The notes under the pieces are model-generated. The model was given only the letters and a program-made list of their open reading frames with translations, did not search any database and had not been told where the DNA came from. Below are positions 24,201-31,339 of a stretch of 64,000 bases of DNA, one piece after another. The position numbers and the translations under genes were made by a program. The stretch is taken from positions 1 through 64,000 of the forward strand of contig JAJBSV010000005.1 of NCBI GenBank assembly GCA_020861185.1. The letters are read 5' to 3'. Positions within the stretch are counted from its first letter, which is position 1. Every line of letters begins with the position of its first letter. Source of the DNA: Ruminococcus sp. (GTDB lineage Bacteria > Bacillota > Clostridia > Oscillospirales > Ruminococcaceae).

Positions 24201-24826
24201 GCGACGGCTGGGCTTACGATATCGGCTTCGGCGGACTTGACCACGTCATCGCTCAGAACATCGACGTCAACATCTTCGTATTCGACACCGAGGTTTACTC
24301 CAACACCGGCGGACAGACTTCCAAGGCAACTCCTACTGGCGCAATCGCACAGTTTGCCGCCGCAGGTAAGGCTATCAAGAAGAAGGACCTCGCAGGCATC
24401 GCAATGACCTATGGCTACGTTTACGTTGCTCACGTTGCAATGGGTGCTGATTACAACCAGTGCATCAAGGCTATTGCAGAGGCTGAGAGCTACCACGGAC
24501 CTTCAATCATCATCGGTTATGCTCCTTGTATCAACCACGGTATCAAGGGCGGTATGAGCATCGCTCAGACCGAGGAGAAGAAGGCTGTTGACGCAGGCTA
24601 CTGGCACCTCTACAGACACGATCCGAGACTTGCCGCTGAGGGTAAGAATCCGTTCCACCTCGACTCCAAGGCTCCGACCGCTGAGTACAAGGACTTCCTC
24701 ATGGGCGAAGTCAGATACAACTCCCTCGCTCGTTCGAATCCTGAGAGAGCCGAGAAGCTCTTCGACTCCGCTGTCGACAACGCTAAGAACAGGTACGATT
24801 ACCTCGTTGAGCTGTCGAATCAGTGA
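21278..24826 (+). CDS. nifJ: Pyruvate:ferredoxin (flavodoxin) oxidoreductase
   Basis: A 1182-residue homodimeric enzyme that turns pyruvate plus CoA into acetyl-CoA, CO2 and reduced ferredoxin, the central step of sugar fermentation in strict anaerobes. Domains in order: pyruvate-binding (ASYPFTEVAAIYPITPSS at the start), CoA-binding and linker, a ferredoxin domain with two [4Fe-4S] sites (CIQCNFCSYVCPHAV and CTGCGSCVNVCPGKK, residues ~700-770), and a thiamine diphosphate domain (GGDGWAYDIGFGGLDH; CAGCGETPYAKL supplies a proximal cluster). I start it at the ATG at 21278, behind AAGGAGGA; a longer frame from 21146 overlaps the promoter. Codon use looks highly biased, as expected for an abundant enzyme. 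A terminator follows. The reduced ferredoxin could feed the FTR-like protein upstream. Confidence 0.97.
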   Translation: MARKMKTMDGNNAAAWASYPFTEVAAIYPITPSSVMAEVTDSWSAKGQTNLFGTPVRVAEMQSEAGAAGTVHGSLTAGALTTTYTASQGLLLMIPNMYKIAGELLPCVIHVSARCVASHALNIFGDHSDIYACRQTGFAMLCSTNPQEVMDLGTVAHLATIKSRVPFLHFFDGFRTSHEIQKIETWDKADVAEMVDWDALEEFRSRSINPEHPVLRGSAQNPDIFFQAREACNPCYDAVPGVVEEYMDKVNAKIGTNYKLFNYYGAPDAEKVIVAMGSVCDTIEETIDYLNAKGEKLGLVKVRLYRPFVADKLVEAIPDTVKMISVLDRTKEPGSLGEPLYLDVVAALKNSKFADVPVAGGRYGLGSKDTTPDQIKAVYDNCVGSADYKPTFTIGIDDDVTHLSLKSQGKLDSAPAGTISCKFWGLGSDGTVGANKNSIKIIGDHTDKYAQAYFSYDSKKSGGVTVSHLRFGDTPIKSTYLINQADFVACHNESYINKYDIVQDVKPGGTFLLNCQWTVDELDEKLPGQVKRYIADNNIKFYIINGIEIGKKIGLGSRINTVLQSAFFKLANIIPIEQAIQYMKDAATASYSKKGEAIVKMNHDAIDAGCEQVVEVSVPDSWKSCADTEIGMPKATGENETLVNFVNDILIPCNAQQGDKLPVSTFVKNADGTFPQGSAAYEKRGIAIDVPAWNSDNCIQCNFCSYVCPHAVIRPSIMAEEELNNAPEAAKAKAKPATGMPGYYFVMTMSALDCTGCGSCVNVCPGKKGEKALSMKSLDSQLGEQDVFDYARSLDDKPEVHAKFKDTTVKGSQFKQPMLEFSGACAGCGETPYAKLVTQLFGDRMYIANATGCSSIWGGSAPSTPYTTNRDGKGPAWANSLFEDNAEFGYGMYLAQNTIRERNIAKLKKISETLECPECKAVVDEYLATVEDGQANSVATDKLVEVLPKIGTPEALEVLKEKDFLRKKSMWIFGGDGWAYDIGFGGLDHVIAQNIDVNIFVFDTEVYSNTGGQTSKATPTGAIAQFAAAGKAIKKKDLAGIAMTYGYVYVAHVAMGADYNQCIKAIAEAESYHGPSIIIGYAPCINHGIKGGMSIAQTEEKKAVDAGYWHLYRHDPRLAAEGKNPFHLDSKAPTAEYKDFLMGEVRYNSLARSNPERAEKLFDSAVDNAKNRYDYLVELSNQ

Positions 24827-24850
24827 TAGGCTGAAATCCAAATATAATAA

Positions 24851-24883
24851 AATCCCCCGAGGTAATTCTCGGGGGATTTTTAA
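24851..24883 (+). terminator. Terminator after nifJ
   Basis: ATCCCCCGAG-GTAATT-CTCGGGGGAT stem followed by TTTTT. Confidence 0.9.
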
Positions 24884-24889
24884 TTCAGA

Positions 24890-24918
24890 TTGACAATTTG
24901 TTCGACATATGATATAAT
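24890..24918 (+). promoter_or_regulatory. Promoter of the toxin-like mRNA (locus 2)
   Basis: TTGACA (24890-24895), 17-base spacer, TATAAT (24913-24918), perfect consensus. It is followed by ATGACATGAGGAG (24923-24935), which also begins the opposing RNA. Confidence 0.8.
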
Positions 24919-24976
24919 GTTCATGACATGAGGAGTGACGGTAAACCTCTTATCTTAACGGTTAGGAGGTGATAAC

Positions 24977-25095
24977 GTGTCGATTTTAGAAGTCATTGCA
25001 CTGCTGAATCTGCTCGCCTCAAGTCAATGGCACAGTGACTTGTGTTATCATTCGGAGTAATTGGAGTTTTCCAAAACAACAATAAAAAGAAATAA
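24977..25095 (+). pseudogene. Holin-like type I toxin, probably frameshifted (locus 2)
   Basis: A GTG at 24977 behind GTTAGGAGGTGATAAC starts a frame that reads MSILEVIALLNLLA, the usual beginning of small holin-like toxin peptides, then changes to polar residues and stops at 25058-25060 after 27 residues. The usual polar end of this family (here FQNNNKKK, stop at 25093-25095) is found in another frame of the same stretch. The simplest reading is an ancestral single-helix toxin broken by small insertions or deletions. Promoters on both strands are still perfect, as in locus 1. The 27-residue product might still be made. Status as pseudogene is inference. Confidence 0.5.
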
Positions 25096-25188
25096 CCGCA
25101 ACCTAATGTGACGGTTTACGGTCAATCTTCAAGTACTTTTTGTTTAGAGGTTGCACCTAAACTGCTGACACAGTTTCGTCTCCTCATG
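25090..25188 (-). ncRNA. Predicted antisense antitoxin RNA (locus 2)
   Basis: A minus promoter with TTGACA (25217-25222), 17-base spacer, and TATAAT (25194-25199) would start an RNA near 25188 that begins ATGACATGAGGAG-like and runs into the complement of the toxin 3' end. An AACCG/CGGTT stem followed by TTATTTCTTTTT on the minus strand (about 25075-25120) could end it. The layout copies locus 1. Confidence 0.55.
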
Positions 25189-25193
25189 TCATT

Positions 25194-25222
25194 ATTATAC
25201 GCTATCCTTTCCTCTTTGTCAA
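25194..25222 (-). promoter_or_regulatory. Promoter of the antisense RNA (locus 2)
   Basis: Perfect TTGACA (25217-25222) and TATAAT (25194-25199) on the minus strand with a 17-base spacer. Confidence 0.8.
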
Positions 25223-25254
25223 GAGGAAATTTTTATATCTATGTTATATATAGC

Positions 25255-25285
25255 TTCGCCCCGAGATGGATTGGTCTCGGGGCGA
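25255..25285 (-). terminator. Possible terminator after the surface protein gene
   Basis: CGCCCCGAGA and TCTCGGGGCG pair around ATGGATTGG just downstream of the minus-strand gene that ends at 25314; followed on the minus strand by AAGCTATATATAACAT rather than a clean T-run. Confidence 0.5.
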
Positions 25286-25313
25286 TTATTCTTTCAAGAA
25301 TTTTCTTTAAGAA

Positions 25314-27239
25314 TTACTTTCTCTTGGAAGCTACGACCGCGAAGCCTGCGATTGCCATAGGAACGAGTGCGAGGACAACACCGGTAGTCGGGTTGGTCTC
25401 GGTTACTTCCTCAGCATCGTTGTCATCAACGTCGAGCTCATCGTCTTCGGTCTCGGTGTTGGTGTCCTCAACGGGCTCATCAACATCGACGGTCTCGGTT
25501 ACGACTGTTCCGACAGGAACGAGAACCTTAACACTGGTGATGTTGTAGGATGCGGAAGAGTTAGAGATAAGGCTGTAAGAAGAGCTACCTTCGATGCCGG
25601 CTGCTTCCATAGCCGCATAAACAGTTGCACCGTCATAAACTACGGTGAGTCCATCGTCGCTTATGAAAGCTACAACATCCTCATCCTCAGCGGTTGTGCC
25701 GTTGGTTCCGAGCTGAACGTTGGAACTTGCGGAAATGATGAACTTATCCCAAACCTGACCGTCAACATAGGAAAGAATGGTCTCGGTATCTCTCTCGATC
25801 ACGAGGCGAGCACCTTCGGTGTTAAGAGCAGAAGCGAAGCTCGAATCACCGAGAGTGTAGGAATTCCAGTTGCCTGAAGCAGCGTTCAAATCATTAGAGA
25901 ACGCCTCTACATACTCAACGCCGTCAATGGTAATAACTTCGGACTCAGTCTCGCTACCTACATATTCACCGCAAACAGTGCAATATCCGTTAGCATCAAC
26001 TTCGTGAGGATAGTTCAAAAGGTAAACTTTGCCGTTCATTTTGAGAAGCAGACCGTGATACTCTTCATTGACGTAGATGATCCCGGCACTAGAGATGCCG
26101 GTAGAAGAGGAAGAAGAATCAACTTCTGTGAATGCTACAGACTTAACAGTCACTGCACTTGCAGGCATTGTAAATGTCGCAGTATTTGTGCCGGATACAG
26201 ATGCTGTAATTGAATTGCCATCTGCATCCTCAACAACTAAGCTAGAAAGTTTATAGCTTGAAGAAGGAAGAGTAACGGTCAAGGTAACGGTATCGCCCTC
26301 ATAGTATGAACTTGCACCAGATGAAACCGTAGTAGTTGTATCGGTAGTAACGCCTTCCAAATCAGTTGCTGTAACTGTGGCGCCTGAAGTATCGGTGCTT
26401 ACTTCGTTCGGAAGAACAACTGTGAACTTCATAGTAACAGTTGCACCGGTTTCCTGAAGTGCGGCAAGAACAGTAGAATCTACTGCAACAATAACTGTAG
26501 AGCCTGAAGTAAGGCTAGCAAATGTATAATCGGTAGAACCGATAGTAATAGTCACGTTCTCAAGGGGAGCACTCGTAGTATCAACATTAATCAACAGCTG
26601 AGAACTACCTGCAACAAGGTAAGACGAAGCAGTTACTGCGGAAGCATCCCATGTTACGGTAACTTCACTGGAGCCATCGGAAGTACCCGACTGCTCACCA
26701 AGCCACCAATCTCCGGACCAAGGGTCAACTGTCTGCTGAACAGCAAGAGCGAACTTGTATGAAACATCAGTAGAGCTAGTGCTCGTCACAGTCTGAAGCA
26801 ACTGAGCACTAGTAAAGGACGCATAACTACTGCCCCACCAATTCAAAGCAACACCATTATCAACGCTATAACCAGCTGCTGTTACCGCCGTTGCGATATC
26901 AGCAAGAGAAATGATATAAGCACCGCTATTGTAGTGATAGCCAGTTACACTAAGACCATCTACACTCTGCCAAGTACTGCTGGAATCAATCGCATTAATT
27001 GCAGCAGGTCCATAGTAAGAGTAGTCACTATCAGTCAACTCAAAATTGACACAAAGATAAAGACTATCGTCTGTAAAGTCCGCATTGCTAAGAATTGACA
27101 AAGTACCGGTAGAAGTCTGAGAACTAACAACCGTGTACTCAACACTGTCAATCGTAACAGTCTCAGCCGCTACAGCAAACACGCAAAGTGAGCTTATCGC
27201 GAGGACGAGAGCCGTCGCAACAGCTAAAATTTTCTTCAT
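25314..27239 (-). CDS. Secreted cell-surface protein with NPTTG-type C-terminal anchor
   Basis: A 641-residue exported protein of unknown function. It has a signal peptide (MKKILAVATALVLAISSLCVFAVAAE cut into shorter parts: basic start, hydrophobic core, Ala-rich cleavage site near residue 25) and a C-terminal NPTTG followed by a hydrophobic helix and a KRK tail, the layout of a sortase or membrane-anchor signal. The middle is rich in Ser, Thr, Val and Tyr; a segment near residue 320-380 (SYYEGDTVTLTV ... FTMPASAVTVKSV) looks like the bacterial Flg_new/InlB-type beta repeat. There is a CxxC pair (YCTVCGEY). I use the ATG at 27239 behind GGAGG. Very Ser/Thr-rich with few charges, so probably a wall or matrix protein. 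Confidence 0.7.
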   Translation of the reverse strand: MKKILAVATALVLAISSLCVFAVAAETVTIDSVEYTVVSSQTSTGTLSILSNADFTDDSLYLCVNFELTDSDYSYYGPAAINAIDSSSTWQSVDGLSVTGYHYNSGAYIISLADIATAVTAAGYSVDNGVALNWWGSSYASFTSAQLLQTVTSTSSTDVSYKFALAVQQTVDPWSGDWWLGEQSGTSDGSSEVTVTWDASAVTASSYLVAGSSQLLINVDTTSAPLENVTITIGSTDYTFASLTSGSTVIVAVDSTVLAALQETGATVTMKFTVVLPNEVSTDTSGATVTATDLEGVTTDTTTTVSSGASSYYEGDTVTLTVTLPSSSYKLSSLVVEDADGNSITASVSGTNTATFTMPASAVTVKSVAFTEVDSSSSSTGISSAGIIYVNEEYHGLLLKMNGKVYLLNYPHEVDANGYCTVCGEYVGSETESEVITIDGVEYVEAFSNDLNAASGNWNSYTLGDSSFASALNTEGARLVIERDTETILSYVDGQVWDKFIISASSNVQLGTNGTTAEDEDVVAFISDDGLTVVYDGATVYAAMEAAGIEGSSSYSLISNSSASYNITSVKVLVPVGTVVTETVDVDEPVEDTNTETEDDELDVDDNDAEEVTETNPTTGVVLALVPMAIAGFAVVASKRK

Positions 27240-27429
27240 GTTTTTTTCCTCCAAATATCAATATTATTGGGCGCACCAAGCCTAATCGGCGGCACCCGAC
27301 GGGTCATCCACTCCCGAAGGGTCAATTCCGAGCATTCTTCGGCATCATCCCATTTTGCCGCTCTCGTCGCAGAAAGGCTCCGATACCATCCCACGAAACC
27401 ATAAAAAACGACTTAAGCTGTACATACAT

Positions 27430-27459
27430 AGTATAACACATTCTCGAGTCAATGTCCAA
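27430..27459 (-). promoter_or_regulatory. Promoter of the surface protein gene, with a ~180-base leader
   Basis: Minus-strand TTGGAC (27454-27459), 18-base spacer, TATACT (27430-27435). The leader 27240-27423 is GC-richer than its flanks and can form several hairpins, but I recognise no known riboswitch. Confidence 0.45.
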
Positions 27460-27500
27460 TAAAAATTTATCGGAATATTGCACAAAATTATTATTGTGTT

Positions 27501-27519
27501 TTTGTGCAGGGTGCACAAA
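27501..27519. promoter_or_regulatory. Palindrome TTTGTGCA-GGG-TGCACAAA, possible operator or terminator
   Basis: A perfect 8-3-8 inverted repeat lies between the amylase stop (27528) and the surface gene promoter (-35 at 27454-27459). The same half-site is found at the malE-like promoter (36786-36793). It could be an operator, or a weak terminator of the amylase transcript. Confidence 0.4.
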
Positions 27520-27527
27520 GGCTCGAA

Positions 27528-29066
27528 CTACTTGAACACCGCAAACGAATACATCGGAAGTGTCAGCACGCCGTCTTCATAGGTGGCGTTGCCCTCAACC
27601 GCAAGCTCGGCTTGGAGCTCTCCGAGATCCATCTCCACCGTCTTCTCCTCCGTCGAGAAGTTCACGACGATGGTTATGGTGCTCTCCTCCCACGTCTTCG
27701 AGAAGATGAGGACGTCCATGTCGCTATAATAGGTCATCTTCATCTCGCCTCGGGCGATTTCGGGGAAGGCGTTACGGATGTTGTTGCAGCGCTTGTAGTA
27801 GTTGAGGATTGAGGTCTCGTCGGCATATTGTTCCTCCACGCCATCAAAGGCGTATGATGCAGACGTCGTTCCGGGAGGGTTGTCGGTCAGGTTTTCGCCG
27901 GAGTTGTCCCAAAGCATCGCAATTCGCTTGTTCGGGTCGTCGCCCGAGCCGACCATTCCTATCTCGTCGCCGTAGTATGTAAACGTCGTACCGTTGAGGA
28001 GTGAAAGCATTCCATAGGCAAATTTGATTTTGTTCTCGTCCCTGCCGACCGAGCCGGCGATTCTTCCTGTGTCGTGATTGTCAAGGAACGGCGCCGCAAT
28101 CGACTCGCCGCTGTTGGCGGTCTTGTAAACGGTGTTCGCATAGGTCCAGAAGTAGTTCGCCGGGTAGGCGTTCGAGAAGGTCATGTTGATATAGCCCTCC
28201 TGCTGAGATACGGAGAAGGCGAAGAAGGAGGTTTCGGGGGCGTTCTCATAGTAGGTCTTGACGATGGAATCCGACTCCCACACCTCGCCGACAACGAACG
28301 CGTCGGGGTTATACTTCTGTGCGACATCGGTGAGCCATGCGCAGAATTCGGCGCTCTTAGTGTAATCGCCGGTGTAGAAGCTCGTGCAGGCGTCAAGGCG
28401 GAAGCCATCGACTCCCTTACCAATCCAGAATTCGATTATATTCTCGATTTCCGTTCTGACGTTCTCGCTGTCGAGGTTCAGGTCGGGCATGCTGTAGGTG
28501 AACCGAGCCTCATAGTAGATGCCGTCATAGTAGCTGTAGCCGTCGAGTGCGGTTTCGGAGAAGTTATAGTAATCGTAATATTCCCCTTCCGTGTCGCCGT
28601 CCCATGCGCTCTGGATTGCGGATTTGAACCACGGGTGCTCGCTCGAGGTGTGATTCACAACGAGGTCGATTATAATCTTGATGCCACGGGCGTGGGCTTC
28701 CTCAACGAGATTCTCGAAGTCCTCCATAGTGCCGAACTGCGAATCAACTGCATAGTAATCCGTCACGTCGTACTTGTGGTAGGAATAGCCCTCTGTTATC
28801 GGCATGAACCAGATTCCGGTGTAGCCAAGGTCACTGATATAATCAAGCTTCGAAGTGACGCCGTTAAAGTTGCCGATGCCGTCGCCGTCCGAGTCGCAGA
28901 AGGAATAGACGAAAATTTCGTAATAGTTTCCATAGTTGTCGTCGGGGATGTTCTCCTCAAGAAGAGTAACCTCCGCCATGATGTATCCGCTGACGGTTTC
29001 TGCCGTGCTTCCGCAAGCTGTCAGTAAAATCATAAACGCCAGCATCAGCGCAATAAGTCTTTTCAT
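27528..29066 (-). CDS. Lipoprotein alpha-amylase (GH13)
   Basis: A 512-residue glycoside hydrolase family 13 enzyme with lipobox LLTAC (Cys18), so it is held on the outer face of the membrane. All four GH13 regions are visible: DLVVNHTSS (I), GFRLDACTSF with the nucleophile Asp (II), VVGEVWESD with the acid/base Glu (III), and FLDNHDTGR (IV). A C-terminal beta domain ends it. GH13 enzymes cut alpha-1,4 or alpha-1,6 glucan links; this one probably trims starch or maltodextrins for the nearby importer. It has GGAGG before the ATG but no clear promoter; a palindromic repeat (29098-29211) separates it from the zinc-ribbon gene, so it is probably read through from the importer operon. Confidence 0.92.
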   Translation of the reverse strand: MKRLIALMLAFMILLTACGSTAETVSGYIMAEVTLLEENIPDDNYGNYYEIFVYSFCDSDGDGIGNFNGVTSKLDYISDLGYTGIWFMPITEGYSYHKYDVTDYYAVDSQFGTMEDFENLVEEAHARGIKIIIDLVVNHTSSEHPWFKSAIQSAWDGDTEGEYYDYYNFSETALDGYSYYDGIYYEARFTYSMPDLNLDSENVRTEIENIIEFWIGKGVDGFRLDACTSFYTGDYTKSAEFCAWLTDVAQKYNPDAFVVGEVWESDSIVKTYYENAPETSFFAFSVSQQEGYINMTFSNAYPANYFWTYANTVYKTANSGESIAAPFLDNHDTGRIAGSVGRDENKIKFAYGMLSLLNGTTFTYYGDEIGMVGSGDDPNKRIAMLWDNSGENLTDNPPGTTSASYAFDGVEEQYADETSILNYYKRCNNIRNAFPEIARGEMKMTYYSDMDVLIFSKTWEESTITIVVNFSTEEKTVEMDLGELQAELAVEGNATYEDGVLTLPMYSFAVFK

Positions 29067-29097
29067 AAATTAACCTCCATTTCGTTGTGGCAAATCT

Positions 29098-29211
29098 TGT
29101 AGGGGCGGATATTATCCGCCCGAAAAATTGCCGTCGAGGATGCGGGCTGGATGTAGAAGTTCACTTGCGAACTTCAGAAGTTTGGCTTCGTCAAACTTCT
29201 CCGCCCCTACA
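29098..29211. repeat. Palindromic repeat, expanded copy (family of three in the window)
   Basis: The left end TGTAGGGGCGGA..TCCGCCCG (29098-29122) equals the left arms at 60173 and 61748; the right end is a shortened arm (TCCGCCCCTACA). Inside are two more hairpins (GAAGTTC/GAACTTC and GAAGTTT/AAACTTC), so this copy is longer (114 bases) and diverged or has a nested insertion. It lies between the zinc-ribbon and amylase genes. Confidence 0.8.
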
Positions 29212-29267
29212 TGAAAACGGCGCAGTTACGGCAGATAGCCGCAGCTGCACCGTTGCCGCTTTAAAAA

Positions 29268-29528
29268 TCAGAGTTCGCCCTTTTTGTAGGTATGATACTC
29301 GAGGTCTCCGGCGTCCTCGCCGAAGGAGTCGATGCGTGCCATGATGAGCCCGTATTTGTCCTTGATCTGCTCGTTCATGCGAAGGATTTTCTCTTCATCA
29401 CCACGGAAGCAACAGCGAAGGCAGTAGTACTCCTCTTTCTCGGCGTCATAGAACAAATCCATGTCTATGTCGCGCTGGAAGCACTGGGGACAGCGATAGT
29501 TCAGTCTGCCTTTTGTAGCTTGAGACAT
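29268..29528 (-). CDS. Small zinc-ribbon protein, 86 residues
   Basis: An 86-residue protein with two knuckles, YRCPQCFQR and YYCLRCCFRG, which should bind one zinc. The C-terminal half is charged and helical (EEKILRMNEQIKDKYGL). There is no signal peptide or membrane helix. The gene overlaps the end of the 606-residue gene by 28 bases in another frame and has GGAGG 8 bases before its ATG, so the two are translationally linked. I do not recognise a named family. It could bind nucleic acid or help its upstream partner. Confidence 0.7.
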   Translation of the reverse strand: MSQATKGRLNYRCPQCFQRDIDMDLFYDAEKEEYYCLRCCFRGDEEKILRMNEQIKDKYGLIMARIDSFGEDAGDLEYHTYKKGEL

Positions 29529-31321
29529 GTTCTCATACCTCCATTCTTAAGCTTCTTCTTGAGCGAGATGCGATACGAAGGCGAGAAGGCGTGCCCTTCC
29601 TCGAACTCTCCGAAATCGTTGTCGCCGGTCATCTCAACGATGGTCTCAACGTCGGGGATAACGACTCTTACTGAGGTTGCGTCCTTGACGTCGACAATTC
29701 TGCACTTGTAGTTGAAGTCGACGGTCTCGGTCTCGGTTTCGCTCTCGCAGATGAGCTTGATTTTCGTCATATCCGACTGATACTCGGTCGTGCCGAATGC
29801 GCCAGTGAAGTATTCATCGAACGTGACTTCGTGGTCGCCGATATCGTTTAAGATATTTCTCTCGATTATAATCTCGCCTGTTCCGCGCTTGAAGGTGAAC
29901 TTCGACTGAAGCTCCATCGTGAAGTCGGAGAATTTGATTTCAACCGGTGTGGTCGTGATGACGGTGTCGTCGCCGTCTTTGGACCAGGTCGCCTTGCATC
30001 TAACCAGAGCCAAATCAATCTCTTCGCTTCCGCAGGAGACCTTCAAAGACTTTACGGTTCCTGCACCCGCATAGTGGGTGAAGTAGCCGGCGCGATAGTT
30101 AGCCTGAATCAGATACGGATACGAAGCGTCATAGACGTGGTCGGTTCCGATTCCACACTTCCAGTCGAGCTGAGCGACGTAAGGACGAAGGTCTATCATA
30201 GCACCGCCCTGATTGAAGTCGAGGCAGGCTCTCATATACGGATCGCAATACCAGAAGTACTGCTTCTGTGAGCCATAGAGGATATCCTTCCAGAGGGCGA
30301 CCTCCGGCTCATCATAGCTCTTCACCGAGCGGTAGTAGTCGGCGAATTCGCTCATGGTCATGTCGTCGCACTTGCCCTCTTTTTTGAGCTTGCCGTAGTA
30401 AGCCATTCCATCCTCATAGGACTTCTTTAAGAGCTCATAAGGTGCTTCCCATCTTCCGGCTTTGTTGAGCCATCCGGGTCCGACGAAGACCATGTTGTAC
30501 GAAAGACCGTTATTGTACTTCCCGAGATGCCTGTACTGATCTACCAAGTTGAAGAAGTACGGAAGCTCGTTGTCTTTATAGACCAAGCCTCTTAAGACGT
30601 TCTGCGGGTGGGTTCCGAAGTTCGAGCCGTTGCCGTCGAAGCAGGCAATCAGGTCTCTTGAGAGATGCGGGATTGCAACGATTCCGCTGTCGTCGGCTTC
30701 GTTCATTGCCGGGCAATGGGTGTTGTGCTTCGAAGGAATCCACGGTGCCCACGGTCCGCCGTCCATGAAGGTGTACCAGCTGTTATTACATGTATGATAG
30801 GCTTTCGGTCCTTCTTCCCAGCAGGTTGCGACGGCGCATGTAACGCTCGGATACTTTTCCTTGATGTAGTTGATGCAGAAGGCATCAAGATAGTACGAGC
30901 CGGTCGACTTCGGATAGAAGCCGAACTTCTCATAGAAGAGTCCGAAGCAGTCGTCGATAATCGCCATCTTGTCCTCTTCCGAGAACATCCAGATGCAGAA
31001 GTCCTTGGTCTTGTACTTTTCCTTGAACTGTTTGCAGGGAAGTCCCAGAAGGCTCAATGAGATTTCGTCGCCGTAAACCTCGTGGTCGTGCTTCGCCATA
31101 TCGATAATAATGTCGTTGAAGAGCGAGGCATAGGTTATCTGAATTGTGGTTTTCAAGCCGTTTGCGTGTGCGGTTGCCTGCTGAAAGACGAATATATCGA
31201 GAGATTCGTCGTGCAGGTCGTCCGCACCGACATTTTCTTTCTTTCCTCTGCCCGTGACCTTCTCCGCATATTCGGGAGAAAGCTCGGGACGGTGGATTAC
31301 ATTTACTATGAACTTATCCAT
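29501..31321 (-). CDS. Uncharacterised 606-residue protein in a sugar-use operon
   Basis: A cytoplasmic-looking protein without a signal peptide. The N-terminal half (residues ~1-330) has a barrel-like pattern that recalls GH57 or polysaccharide-deacetylase-type folds: conserved-looking acidic and aromatic motifs such as KSTGSYYLDA, CWEEGPKAYH, MDGGPWAPWIPSKHN and IPHLSRDLI. The C-terminal half is beta-rich. I cannot place it in a named family with confidence. It lies 18 bases after the importer ATPase gene and overlaps the zinc-ribbon gene, so it is part of the operon malE-malF-malG-msmK-(this)-(zinc ribbon)-(amylase). A role in breaking down imported oligosaccharides is the best guess, not a demonstrated one. 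Confidence 0.6.
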   Translation of the reverse strand: MDKFIVNVIHRPELSPEYAEKVTGRGKKENVGADDLHDESLDIFVFQQATAHANGLKTTIQITYASLFNDIIIDMAKHDHEVYGDEISLSLLGLPCKQFKEKYKTKDFCIWMFSEEDKMAIIDDCFGLFYEKFGFYPKSTGSYYLDAFCINYIKEKYPSVTCAVATCWEEGPKAYHTCNNSWYTFMDGGPWAPWIPSKHNTHCPAMNEADDSGIVAIPHLSRDLIACFDGNGSNFGTHPQNVLRGLVYKDNELPYFFNLVDQYRHLGKYNNGLSYNMVFVGPGWLNKAGRWEAPYELLKKSYEDGMAYYGKLKKEGKCDDMTMSEFADYYRSVKSYDEPEVALWKDILYGSQKQYFWYCDPYMRACLDFNQGGAMIDLRPYVAQLDWKCGIGTDHVYDASYPYLIQANYRAGYFTHYAGAGTVKSLKVSCGSEEIDLALVRCKATWSKDGDDTVITTTPVEIKFSDFTMELQSKFTFKRGTGEIIIERNILNDIGDHEVTFDEYFTGAFGTTEYQSDMTKIKLICESETETETVDFNYKCRIVDVKDATSVRVVIPDVETIVEMTGDNDFGEFEEGHAFSPSYRISLKKKLKNGGMRTCLKLQKAD

Positions 31322-31339
31322 CAGTTACGCTCCTGAGAA

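Noticed and set aside
27322..27402. 26-residue leader peptide frame in the surface protein leader
   Set aside because: No ribosome binding site before the ATG and no attenuation-type codon run.
28074..29027. 317-residue plus-strand open frame opposite the amylase
   Set aside because: The amylase has all GH13 motifs on the minus strand; the plus frame is Val/Glu/Asp-rich junk without signals.
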